Assembly (NCBI RefSeq): GCF_007989825.1
Contig: NZ_BJUA01000011.1
Coordinates: forward strand, 1-64,000
DNA: 64,000 bases
DNA from: Cellulomonas persica
Lineage (GTDB): Bacteria > Actinomycetota > Actinomycetes > Actinomycetales > Cellulomonadaceae
Reading direction: 5' to 3'
Positions within the stretch are counted from its first letter, which is position 1, and each line of letters begins with the position of its first letter. Position numbers and translations under genes: made by a program. Shown here in pieces: positions 39,272-46,636 of the stretch. The notes under the pieces are model-generated. The model did not search any database and had not been told where the DNA came from. It saw nothing but the letters and a program-made list of their open reading frames with translations.

Positions 39272-39277
39272 TAGCGT
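39272..39277 (+). promoter_or_regulatory. -10 box TAGCGT of glgA
   Basis: TAGCGT gives a leader of about 50 bases containing GGAGG (39323-39327), six bases before the GTG at 39334. Unlike glgC this gene has a normal leader. Confidence 0.5.
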
Positions 39278-39333
39278 GTCGCGCATCGCGGCCCACCCGG
39301 GTCCGTCCCTGCCAGCGTCCACGGAGGTCGTCA

Positions 39334-40557
39334 GTGCGCGTCGACATGCTCACCCGGGAGTACCCGCCTCACGTCTACGGCGGTGCGGGCGTGCACGTGG
39401 CCGAGCTCGCCGCGGTGCTGCGCGGGAGCATCGACGTGCGCGTGCACTGCTTCGAGGGCGCGCGCGACGAGCCTGGCGTGCGGGGCTACGACGTGCCGAG
39501 CGAGCTCGTCGGGAGCAACGCCGCGCTCCAGACGCTCGGGGTCGACCTCGAGATCGTCGCAGGCGTCGGTGCGTCCGACGGCGGCCCGCGCACGGACCTC
39601 GTGCACTCGCACACCTGGTACGCGAACCTCGCCGGGCACCTCGCGAGCCTGCTGCACGGCGTGCCGCACGTGCTCACCGCGCACAGCCTCGAGCCGCTGC
39701 GGCCGTGGAAGGCCGAGCAGCTCGGCGGCGGCTACGCGCTGTCGAGCTGGGTCGAGCGCACCGCGTACGAGGCCGCGGCCGCCGTGATCGCGGTGTCCGG
39801 GGGCATGCGCGACGACATCCTGCGCAGCTACCCGGCCGTCGACCCCGCGCGCGTGCACGTCGTGCACAACGGGATCGACCTCGCGGGCTGGCGCCGCCCG
39901 GTCGACGACGAGGCCCTCGCCGCCGCGGACCGCACGGTGCGCGCCCTGGGCATCGACCCGACCCGCCCCGCGGTCGTGTTCGTCGGACGCATCACGCGCC
40001 AGAAGGGCCTGCCGTACCTGCTGCGCGCGGCCGAGCAGCTGCCGGCCGACGTGCAGCTCGTGCTGTGCGCGGGCGCTCCCGACACGCCCGAGATCGCGGC
40101 CGAGGTGGCGGGACTCGTCGAGCGGCTGCGCGAGAAGCGCTCCGGGGTCGTCTGGATCGAGCAGATGCTGCCGCGTCCGGACCTGGTCGCGGTGCTCGCG
40201 AGCTCGACGGTGTTCGTGTGCCCCTCGGTGTACGAGCCGCTCGGCATCGTCAACCTCGAGGCCATGGCGGTCGGGCTCCCGGTGGTCGGCACCGCGACCG
40301 GCGGCATCCCCGAGGTCGTCGACGACGGCGTGACCGGCTGGCTCGTGCCCATCGACCAGGTGCAGGACGGCACCGGGACGCCGCGCGACCCCGATCGGTT
40401 CGTCGCGGACCTCGCGGCGACGCTCGTCGACGCCGTCTCGGACGCCGACCGCGCCGCCCGCTGGGGGCTCGCGGCGCGCCGTCGGGTCGAGGACCACTTC
40501 TCCTGGACGGCCGTGGCGCAGGAGACCCTGGGCGTCTACCGCAGCGTGCTGGGCTGA
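39334..40557 (+). CDS. glgA: GT4 glycogen synthase / maltose-1-phosphate synthase (coryneform GlgA, GlgM type)
   Basis: A 407-residue GT-B glycosyltransferase. It begins DMLTREYPPHVYGGAGVHV, has the donor-site VFVGRITRQKGLPYL and the retaining GT4 motif EPLGIVNLEAMA. This subgroup, divergent from glgC in many actinobacteria, is named glycogen synthase in coryneforms; its mycobacterial member GlgM uses ADP-glucose to make alpha-maltose-1-phosphate. Sequence alone does not separate the two. Its 3' end overlaps the convergent hypothetical gene by 22 bases. Confidence 0.93.
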   Translation: MRVDMLTREYPPHVYGGAGVHVAELAAVLRGSIDVRVHCFEGARDEPGVRGYDVPSELVGSNAALQTLGVDLEIVAGVGASDGGPRTDLVHSHTWYANLAGHLASLLHGVPHVLTAHSLEPLRPWKAEQLGGGYALSSWVERTAYEAAAAVIAVSGGMRDDILRSYPAVDPARVHVVHNGIDLAGWRRPVDDEALAAADRTVRALGIDPTRPAVVFVGRITRQKGLPYLLRAAEQLPADVQLVLCAGAPDTPEIAAEVAGLVERLREKRSGVVWIEQMLPRPDLVAVLASSTVFVCPSVYEPLGIVNLEAMAVGLPVVGTATGGIPEVVDDGVTGWLVPIDQVQDGTGTPRDPDRFVADLAATLVDAVSDADRAARWGLAARRRVEDHFSWTAVAQETLGVYRSVLG

Positions 40558-41324
40558 GCGCGCGGACCGGCGAGCGTCGCGGCCGCCAGCGCCCGCCGCG
40601 CCAGCCGGTCCACGTCGCGCAGCGCCGCCGAGCGCTGGTCGGCCTGCCACAGGTTCACGGCGCCGCCGTCGTCCCGGGCGGCCAGGTCCACGATCGCGCA
40701 CAGGCGCGCCGCGCTCGCGAGCACGCGCCCGCGGTGCGCGTCGAGGCGGTCCGGCAGCCGCCACGTCGGCAGGGCGGCGTCGCGCAGCGCGACGACCTGT
40801 GCCGCGTGCTCGTCGTCCCAGTGCGCGACGTCGAGCCGCACGAGCGCGTCGGTCACGTCGACGAGGCCGCGGCGCAGCCCCCGGTCGGCGTCCTCGAGCG
40901 AGCCGAGCGCCTGGACCGGCAGGAGCCAGTCGGGCACGGCGGTCAGGTGCCACGTCACCAGGTGGCCGGGCTCGAGCGCGGAGCCGAACGCGGCGACCTC
41001 CGGGACCAGCGCGTGCGCCGTGGAGTCGGTGCGGATCAGCACGACCTCGTGCGCCGTGAGCGCGGCCCGCGACACGGGAGCGGGGACGCCGGCGGCGTCA
41101 CCGGGAGCCGGGAGCAGGGCGACGACGTCGAGGTCGGCCGCGGCCCACTGCGCGAGGGCGTCGGCGAGTGGCCGGCGCTCGCCCGTCGCGGTGTCGACGA
41201 GCTCGTGCGGCTCGTCGTCGACCTGCACGCCGCGCAGCGCGGCGGCGGTGGTCGTGGTGCGGGAGGCGCCCGCGCCGAGCCACAGCGCGAGGACCACGGA
41301 GCGGGGGAGGTCGAGGTCGGGCAC
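40536..41324 (-). CDS. Conserved hypothetical protein
   Basis: A 262-residue protein of no recognised family. It is Ala/Leu/Asp-rich with a N-terminal LWLGAGASRTTTTAALRGV-like segment, WHLTAVPDWLLPVQALG in the middle, and a helical C-terminal half. No signal peptide or membrane segment is evident. GTG at 41324 has TAACGT six bases upstream and a palindrome on the -10 box. Convergent with glgA. Confidence 0.75.
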   Translation of the reverse strand: MPDLDLPRSVVLALWLGAGASRTTTTAAALRGVQVDDEPHELVDTATGERRPLADALAQWAAADLDVVALLPAPGDAAGVPAPVSRAALTAHEVVLIRTDSTAHALVPEVAAFGSALEPGHLVTWHLTAVPDWLLPVQALGSLEDADRGLRRGLVDVTDALVRLDVAHWDDEHAAQVVALRDAALPTWRLPDRLDAHRGRVLASAARLCAIVDLAARDDGGAVNLWQADQRSAALRDVDRLARRALAAATLAGPRAQPSTLR

Positions 41325-41328
41325 GCGT

Positions 41329-41341
41329 CCACGTTACGTGG
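41329..41341. promoter_or_regulatory. Palindrome CCACGT-T-ACGTGG over a -10 box
   Basis: A perfect 6+1+6 inverted repeat. On the minus strand it contains TAACGT (41331-41336), six bases before the GTG at 41324. A regulator bound here would block that leaderless promoter. It lies in the 129-bp gap to the divergent ABC ATPase gene. Confidence 0.5.
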
Positions 41342-41441
41342 GCGGCCGAGGTGCCGCGGACGCCCCCACGTGGTCGGGCTGCGCGCGGGACGCCGCGTGC
41401 CCACCCGTGGTCACGTGCACCGGCACGCGCGCTCCAAACGT

Positions 41442-41447
41442 TAGGGT
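41442..41447 (+). promoter_or_regulatory. -10 box TAGGGT, leaderless ABC ATPase
   Basis: TAGGGT, six bases before the ATG at 41454; no Shine-Dalgarno sequence. Confidence 0.55.
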
Positions 41448-41453
41448 CGTGCC

Positions 41454-42245
41454 ATGACCGACGTGCTCGACCTCCAGGACGTGACGATCCGACGGGGGAC
41501 GACGACGATCCTCGACGGGGTCTCGTGGCGCATCCGGGAAGGTGAGCGCTGGGTCGTCCTCGGGCGCAACGGCGCCGGCAAGACGACGCTCCTGCAGGTC
41601 GCGTCCGGGCGCATGCACCCCACGGGCGGCACCGCCTCCCTGCTGGGCAGCCAGCTCGGTCACGTCGACGTGTTCGAGCTGCGGCCGCGGATCGGGCTGT
41701 CGAGCGCGTCGCTCGCAGACAAGATCCCCACCGGCGAGCTCGTCCGGGACGTGGTGCTCACGGCCGCCTACGGGGTCACGGGCCGCTGGCGCGAGGAGTA
41801 CGAGGAGCTCGACGAGGCGCGCGCGACCGACCTGCTGCGGGCGTTCGGCGTCGAGCACCTGGGCGAGCGGTACTTCGGCACGCTCAGCGAGGGCGAGCGC
41901 AAGCGCGTCCAGATCGCGCGGGCCCTCATGGCCGACCCCGAGCTGCTGCTGCTCGACGAGCCCGCGGCCGGGCTCGACCTCGGCGGGCGCGAGGAGCTCG
42001 TCGAGGCGCTCGCGGAGCTCGCCGCCGACCGCCGTTCGCCCGTGCTCGTCCTGGTCACGCACCACGTCGAGGAGATCCCGCCGGGCTTCACGCACCTGCT
42101 GCTCCTGCGCGACGGCACGGTGCACGCGTCCGGCCCGATCGAGGAGGTGCTGACGGCCGAGCAGCTCTCCGGGGCGTTCGGCCTCGACCTGCTGCTGGAC
42201 CGCCACGCGGGCCGCTGGACGGCCCGGTCCGCCGCGCTCGCCTGA
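41454..42245 (+). CDS. Stand-alone ABC transporter ATP-binding protein
   Basis: A 263-residue ABC ATPase. Walker A is GRNGAGKTT, the signature LSEGERKRVQIARAL (Glu in place of the first Gly), Walker B LLLLDEPAAGLD, and the H-loop LVTHHVEEIP. It resembles the YlmA/ModF-like group often found alone in actinobacteria. No permease gene adjoins it, so its partner is unknown. Confidence 0.9.
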   Translation: MTDVLDLQDVTIRRGTTTILDGVSWRIREGERWVVLGRNGAGKTTLLQVASGRMHPTGGTASLLGSQLGHVDVFELRPRIGLSSASLADKIPTGELVRDVVLTAAYGVTGRWREEYEELDEARATDLLRAFGVEHLGERYFGTLSEGERKRVQIARALMADPELLLLDEPAAGLDLGGREELVEALAELAADRRSPVLVLVTHHVEEIPPGFTHLLLLRDGTVHASGPIEEVLTAEQLSGAFGLDLLLDRHAGRWTARSAALA

Positions 42246-42351
42246 CGCCTCGCCCGCACCGCCGCTCGCGCCGCCGCGCCCCCGGGTCGCGGGTCGTCGA
42301 GGGCTGCCGACGATCCGGGGGGAAACCTCACGAGAACGTCAAGCGTGTGCC

Positions 42352-42357
42352 TAGGAT
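42352..42357 (+). promoter_or_regulatory. -10 box TAGGAT of the nfeD-SPFH operon
   Basis: TAGGAT lies 29 bases before the GTG at 42387, leaving room for a short leader with AAGGGG. Confidence 0.45.
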
Positions 42358-42386
42358 GACCCAACGGCGACGAGAAGGGGTCCGCG

Positions 42387-42821
42387 GTGCACTGGCTGTG
42401 GTGGGTCGGAGGAGCGCTCGCGCTCGGCATCCTCGAGATGCTCTCGCTCGAGCTCGTGTTCATCATGGCCGCGGGCGGCGCACTGGCCGGGGCGATCGCC
42501 TCGGCCGCGGGCGCCCCGCTGTGGGCGCAGATCCTCATCGCCGCGATCACGTCGGTCCTGCTGCTCGTCACCCTGCGACCGTGGCTGCTGCGCCACCTCA
42601 AGAAGCGCACCCCGCTCGTCGAGACCAACGCCTCGGCGCTCGTCGGCCGTCCGGCCGTGGTGCTCGCGACGGTCACCGCCGAGGCGGGCCGCGTGAAGCT
42701 CGCGGGCGAGGTCTGGAGCGCCCGGACGACCGCCGGCGCGGCGCTGCCGCCCGGCACCGAGGTCCTGGTGGACCGCATCGACGGCGCCACCGCGGTCGTC
42801 GTCCCCACCCCGGCCGCCTGA
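42387..42821 (+). CDS. NfeD-like membrane protein
   Basis: A 144-residue protein with two or three N-terminal membrane segments (WWVGGALALGILEM, LVFIMAAGGALAGAIAS, ILIAAITSVLLLVTL) and a C-terminal OB-fold (ALVGRPAVVLATVT to VDRIDGATAVVV). NfeD proteins pair with SPFH/stomatin proteins, and the next gene is one. GTG start with AAGGGG nearby. Confidence 0.92.
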   Translation: MHWLWWVGGALALGILEMLSLELVFIMAAGGALAGAIASAAGAPLWAQILIAAITSVLLLVTLRPWLLRHLKKRTPLVETNASALVGRPAVVLATVTAEAGRVKLAGEVWSARTTAGAALPPGTEVLVDRIDGATAVVVPTPAA

Positions 42822-42857
42822 GCGGCGCGAGGACCCGTACCGGACCAAGGAGGCCCC

Positions 42858-44087
42858 ATGCCGGAGGACACCACGAACGTCGGCCAGATCGCGCTGATCG
42901 TCGTCCTCGCGCTCGTCCTGCTGTTCGTCGTCATCGCGCTGTTCCGCTCGGTGCGGATCGTGCCGCAGACCGTGGCGGTCATCGTCGAGCGCCTGGGCCG
43001 GTACTCGCGCACGCTCGACGCGGGTCTGCACCTGCTGATCCCGTTCGTCGACCGCGTGCGTGCGGGTGTCGACCTGCGCGAGCAGGTCGTCTCGTTCCCG
43101 CCGCAGCCCGTCATCACGTCCGACAACCTCGTCGTGAACATCGACACGGTCATCTACTTCCAGGTCACGGACCCGAAGTCGGCCGTGTACGAGATCGCGA
43201 ACTACATCACGGGCATCGAGCAGCTCACGGTGACCACGCTGCGCAACGTCATCGGCTCGATGGACCTCGAGCAGACGCTCACGAGCCGCGACCAGATCAA
43301 CGGCCAGCTGCGTGGCGTGCTCGACGAGGCCACCGGCAAGTGGGGCATCCGCGTCAACCGCGTCGAGCTCAAGGCCATCGACCCGCCCGCCTCGGTGCAG
43401 GGCTCGATGGAGCAGCAGATGCGCGCCGAGCGTGACCGCCGCGCCGCCATCCTCACGGCCGAGGGTGTCAAGCAGTCGCAGATCCTGACCGCCGAGGGCG
43501 AGAAGCAGTCGGCGATCCTGCGGGCCGAGGGCGAGGCGCAGGCGGCGATCCTGCGGGCCGAGGGTGAGGCGCGCGCGATCCTGCAGGTGTTCGACGCGGT
43601 GCACCGCGGCGACGCCGACCCGAAGCTGCTGGCGTACCAGTACCTGCAGACGCTGCCGAAGATCGCGGCGTACCCGTCGAACAAGATGTGGTTCCTGCCC
43701 TCGGAGCTCACCGGGGCGCTGGGTCAGCTCGCGCAGGGGCTCGGGGGAGTGGCGGCGCCCACCGGTGACGCCGGTGGTCGTCCCGCGGGGACCTCGCCGC
43801 TCGGCGAGGACCTCCCGCCCACGACCCTGACGGACCCCGCCGAGGCGCTCGCCGAGGCCAAGCGCGAGTCGGCCGCCGCGACGGCGGACGCGACGAGCGC
43901 GGGCACGCTGTCCGGCCGGCCGTTCGACCCGGCGGCCGAGCTCGGGCAGCACCCGGGTGCCGCGGCCGTGCCGTCGCGGCCCGCGACCCCGCCGGTGCCG
44001 CCGCAGCCCGCCCGGCCGGACGTCCCGCCGCCGCCCGCGCCGTCGGGCGAGCCCGGCACGTCGGACCAGCCGCCGTACGACCGTTGA
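42858..44087 (+). CDS. SPFH/stomatin-like band 7 protein
   Basis: A 409-residue protein with one N-terminal membrane segment (about 9-30), an SPFH domain (VRIVPQTVAVIVERLGRYSRTLDAG to KAIDPPASV), a charged coiled coil with repeated EGEKQ/EGEAQ units (AEGVKQSQILTAEGEKQS), and a Pro/Ala-rich tail of about 110 residues. Such proteins form ring-like membrane scaffolds and organise microdomains. AAGGAGG (42847-42853) precedes the ATG. Coupled function with NfeD is well known for the family. Confidence 0.93.
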   Translation: MPEDTTNVGQIALIVVLALVLLFVVIALFRSVRIVPQTVAVIVERLGRYSRTLDAGLHLLIPFVDRVRAGVDLREQVVSFPPQPVITSDNLVVNIDTVIYFQVTDPKSAVYEIANYITGIEQLTVTTLRNVIGSMDLEQTLTSRDQINGQLRGVLDEATGKWGIRVNRVELKAIDPPASVQGSMEQQMRAERDRRAAILTAEGVKQSQILTAEGEKQSAILRAEGEAQAAILRAEGEARAILQVFDAVHRGDADPKLLAYQYLQTLPKIAAYPSNKMWFLPSELTGALGQLAQGLGGVAAPTGDAGGRPAGTSPLGEDLPPTTLTDPAEALAEAKRESAAATADATSAGTLSGRPFDPAAELGQHPGAAAVPSRPATPPVPPQPARPDVPPPPAPSGEPGTSDQPPYDR

Positions 44088-44091
44088 CACG

Positions 44092-44124
44092 GGCCGGTCG
44101 GGCACACCGCGTGCCCGACCGGCC
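44092..44124 (+). terminator. Hairpin terminator after SPFH gene
   Basis: A perfect 14-bp stem (44092-44105 with 44111-44124) and 5-base loop, five bases after the stop codon. Confidence 0.8.
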
Positions 44125-44168
44125 TCGTCCGCCCGCGACGACGGCGGGCGCGCGGCGGGGCCTTGCTG

Positions 44169-44191
44169 AGTGAGTGCTCACTCACTTATGG
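44169..44191. promoter_or_regulatory. TetR operator over the promoter of its own gene
   Basis: AGTGAGTG-CT-CACTCACT is a perfect 8+2+8 inverted repeat at 44169-44186, the classic form of TetR-family operators. It abuts TTATGG (44186-44191), a -10-like box seven bases before the GTG at 44199. Autorepression of the TetR-ABC exporter operon is the obvious reading. Confidence 0.8.
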
Positions 44192-44198
44192 TGCCCAC

Positions 44199-44894
44199 GT
44201 GAGTCGCACCGGTCGCGCCGCGCCGCTCCCGCCCGAGGAGCGGCGATCCGCCATCCTGCGTGCCGTGCGTCCCGTCGTGCTCGAGCGCGGTACGCGCGTC
44301 ACGACGAAGGAGCTCGCGCAGGCCGCGGCGGTCGCGGAGGGCACGCTGTTCCGCGTCTTCCCCGACAAGGCCGCGCTCGTGCGCGAGGTCGTGCTCGCCG
44401 CGGTCGACCCCGCCGACGACGTGCCCGCGATCGAGGCCATCGACCGGGGGCAGCCGCTGGCCGACCGGGTGCGGGCGGTGATCGAGATCGGGCTCGCCCG
44501 GACCAGCCGCACGATCCGCTGGATGGGGATCCTGCACGAGCTCGCGCACGCCTCGGACGGCACGCGCGACGAGGACGCGCACCGCCGCATGACCGAGTTC
44601 ACGCAGCGGCAGGAACGCGGTCAGCGCGCCGTCCGCGCGGCGATCACCGATGTGCTCGGAGCGGACGGCGACCGTCTCGCGCGGCCCGCCGACCAGGTCG
44701 CCGAGCTGCTCGCGGTGACGGTCCTCGGCCTGTCGATGCTGCAGATCGAGGCGACGCGTCGGGGCGCCGAGCCGCAGCTGCCGGACCTCGACGTCGTCGT
44801 GGCCCACTTCCTGCACGGCGCGCTGGGCGCGCACCCGCCCCACCCGCACCCGCCCCACCTGCACCCGTCGTCCTCGTCGGCCTGGAGGCCGTGA
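44199..44894 (+). CDS. TetR/AcrR family transcriptional regulator
   Basis: A 231-residue repressor. The helix-turn-helix is VTTKELAQAAAVAEGTLFRVFPDKAAL (about residues 35-60, split here in the usual TetR pattern), followed by an all-helical ligand domain and a His/Pro-rich tail (HPPHPHPPHLHP). GTG at 44199 fits the leaderless promoter; an upstream ATG would lie inside the operator palindrome. It controls the two ABC exporter genes that follow (TGATG overlap). Confidence 0.93.
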   Translation: MSRTGRAAPLPPEERRSAILRAVRPVVLERGTRVTTKELAQAAAVAEGTLFRVFPDKAALVREVVLAAVDPADDVPAIEAIDRGQPLADRVRAVIEIGLARTSRTIRWMGILHELAHASDGTRDEDAHRRMTEFTQRQERGQRAVRAAITDVLGADGDRLARPADQVAELLAVTVLGLSMLQIEATRRGAEPQLPDLDVVVAHFLHGALGAHPPHPHPPHLHPSSSSAWRP

Positions 44895-46636
44895 TGCTCA
44901 ACCGACTCCTCAAGGAGCACCTGGCGCCGTACTCGCGTGCGGTCACGGCGGTCGTCCTGCTGCAGCTCGTGCAGACGCTCGCGACGCTCTACCTGCCGAG
45001 CCTGAACGCGCGGATCATCGACGACGGCGTGGCCGTGGGCGACACCGACGAGATCATGCGCCTGGGTGCCGTCATGCTCGCGGTGAGCCTCGTGCAGGTC
45101 GCCGCCGCGGTCGCGGCGGTCTGGTACGGCTCCTACGCCGCGATGGGGTTCGGCCGCGACGTCCGGCGCCGGCTCTTCGCGCACGTGCAGACGTTCTCGG
45201 CGCGCGAGCTGGGTCAGTTCGGTGCGCCGACGCTCATCACACGCACGACGAACGACGTGCAGCAGGTCCAGATGGTCGCGCTGATGACCTTCACGTTCGT
45301 CATCATGGCGCCGATCATGCTCGTCGGCGGCGTGGTGATGGCGCTGCGTGAGGACGCGGGCCTGTCGGTGATCCTGCTGGTCGCGGTGCCGGTGCTCGGC
45401 ATCGTGATCGCCTCGATCGTGTCGCGGATGATCCCGTACTTCCGGGTCATGCAGAAGCGCATCGACGCGATCAACCGGGTCATGCGCGAGCAGATCGCGG
45501 GCATCCGGGTCGTGCGCGCGTTCGTGCGCGAGGACCGCGAGGCGCAGCGGTTCGACGACGCGAACCGTGCGCTGTACGACACGTCGCTGCGCACCGGTCA
45601 GCTCATGGCGCTGATGTTCCCCGCGGTCATGCTGGTGCTCAACCTCACGAGCACGTCGGTGCTGTGGTTCGGCGGGCACCGGGTCTCGGACGGCACGATG
45701 CAGATCGGCCAGCTCACGGCCTTCCTGTCCTACCTCGCGTACATCCTCATGGCCGTGATGATGAGCACGATGATGTTCGTCATGTTCCCGCGCGCGATCG
45801 TCGCGGCGGGACGCATCGGCGAGGTGCTCGAGACGCAGACCAGCGTCCTGCCGCCCGTCGCGCCCGTGCCGCTGCCGGCCGACCCGGCCCAGCGCGGCAG
45901 GCTCGAGCTGCGGGGCGTCGAGTTCCGTTACCCGGGCGCTGAGCGCGCGGTCCTCGAGGACGTCGACCTCGTCGTCGAGCCCGGCCGGACGACCGCGATC
46001 ATCGGGTCCACCGGCTCGGGCAAGTCGACGCTCCTCAACCTGGTGCCGCGCCTGTACGACGTGACCGACGGCCAGGTGCTGCTCGGCGGTGTCGACGTGC
46101 GCGACCTCGACCAGCGCGAGCTGTGGTCGCAGATCGGCCTGGTGCCGCAGAAGCCGTACCTGTTCTCCGGCACCGTGCGCTCGAACCTCGAGTACGGCGC
46201 GCCCGGCGCGGACGACGACGCGCTGTGGCACGCGCTCGAGGTCGCCCAGGCGCGCGACTTCGTCGAGGCGATGGCGGGCGGGCTCGACGCGTCGATCGAG
46301 CAGGGTGGCGCCAACCTGTCCGGCGGCCAGCGCCAACGCCTCGCGATCGCGCGCGCCCTGGCCCGACGACCACGCCTGTACCTGTTCGACGACTCGTTCT
46401 CCGCGCTCGACTACGCGACCGACGCGGCGCTGCGCGCGGCGCTCGTCCCGCAGACGCGTGACGCGGCCGTGCTCGTCGTCGCGCAGCGCGTGGCGACGAT
46501 CCGCAACGCCGAGCACATCGTCGTGATGGACGCCGGGCGCGTGGTCGGTGAGGGCACGCACGCCGAGCTGCTCGCGACCAACCCGACCTACCAGGAGATC
46601 GTGTACTCCCAGCTCAGCGAGCAGGAGGCGGCATGA
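44894..46636 (+). CDS. ABC exporter half-transporter, subunit 1 (degenerate ATP site)
   Basis: A 580-residue half-transporter: six membrane helices (residues about 15-300) then a nucleotide-binding domain. Walker A is GSTGSGKST (about 370) and the signature NLSGGQRQR is normal, but the Walker B is YLFDDS with Asp500 where Glu is expected, and the H-loop position is Gln531 (VVAQRVAT) instead of His. Such changes mark the inactive site subunit of heterodimeric exporters. Start ATG overlaps the TetR stop; the stop overlaps subunit 2 (ATGA). Substrate is probably a drug or lipid (inference). Confidence 0.94.
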   Translation: MLNRLLKEHLAPYSRAVTAVVLLQLVQTLATLYLPSLNARIIDDGVAVGDTDEIMRLGAVMLAVSLVQVAAAVAAVWYGSYAAMGFGRDVRRRLFAHVQTFSARELGQFGAPTLITRTTNDVQQVQMVALMTFTFVIMAPIMLVGGVVMALREDAGLSVILLVAVPVLGIVIASIVSRMIPYFRVMQKRIDAINRVMREQIAGIRVVRAFVREDREAQRFDDANRALYDTSLRTGQLMALMFPAVMLVLNLTSTSVLWFGGHRVSDGTMQIGQLTAFLSYLAYILMAVMMSTMMFVMFPRAIVAAGRIGEVLETQTSVLPPVAPVPLPADPAQRGRLELRGVEFRYPGAERAVLEDVDLVVEPGRTTAIIGSTGSGKSTLLNLVPRLYDVTDGQVLLGGVDVRDLDQRELWSQIGLVPQKPYLFSGTVRSNLEYGAPGADDDALWHALEVAQARDFVEAMAGGLDASIEQGGANLSGGQRQRLAIARALARRPRLYLFDDSFSALDYATDAALRAALVPQTRDAAVLVVAQRVATIRNAEHIVVMDAGRVVGEGTHAELLATNPTYQEIVYSQLSEQEAA

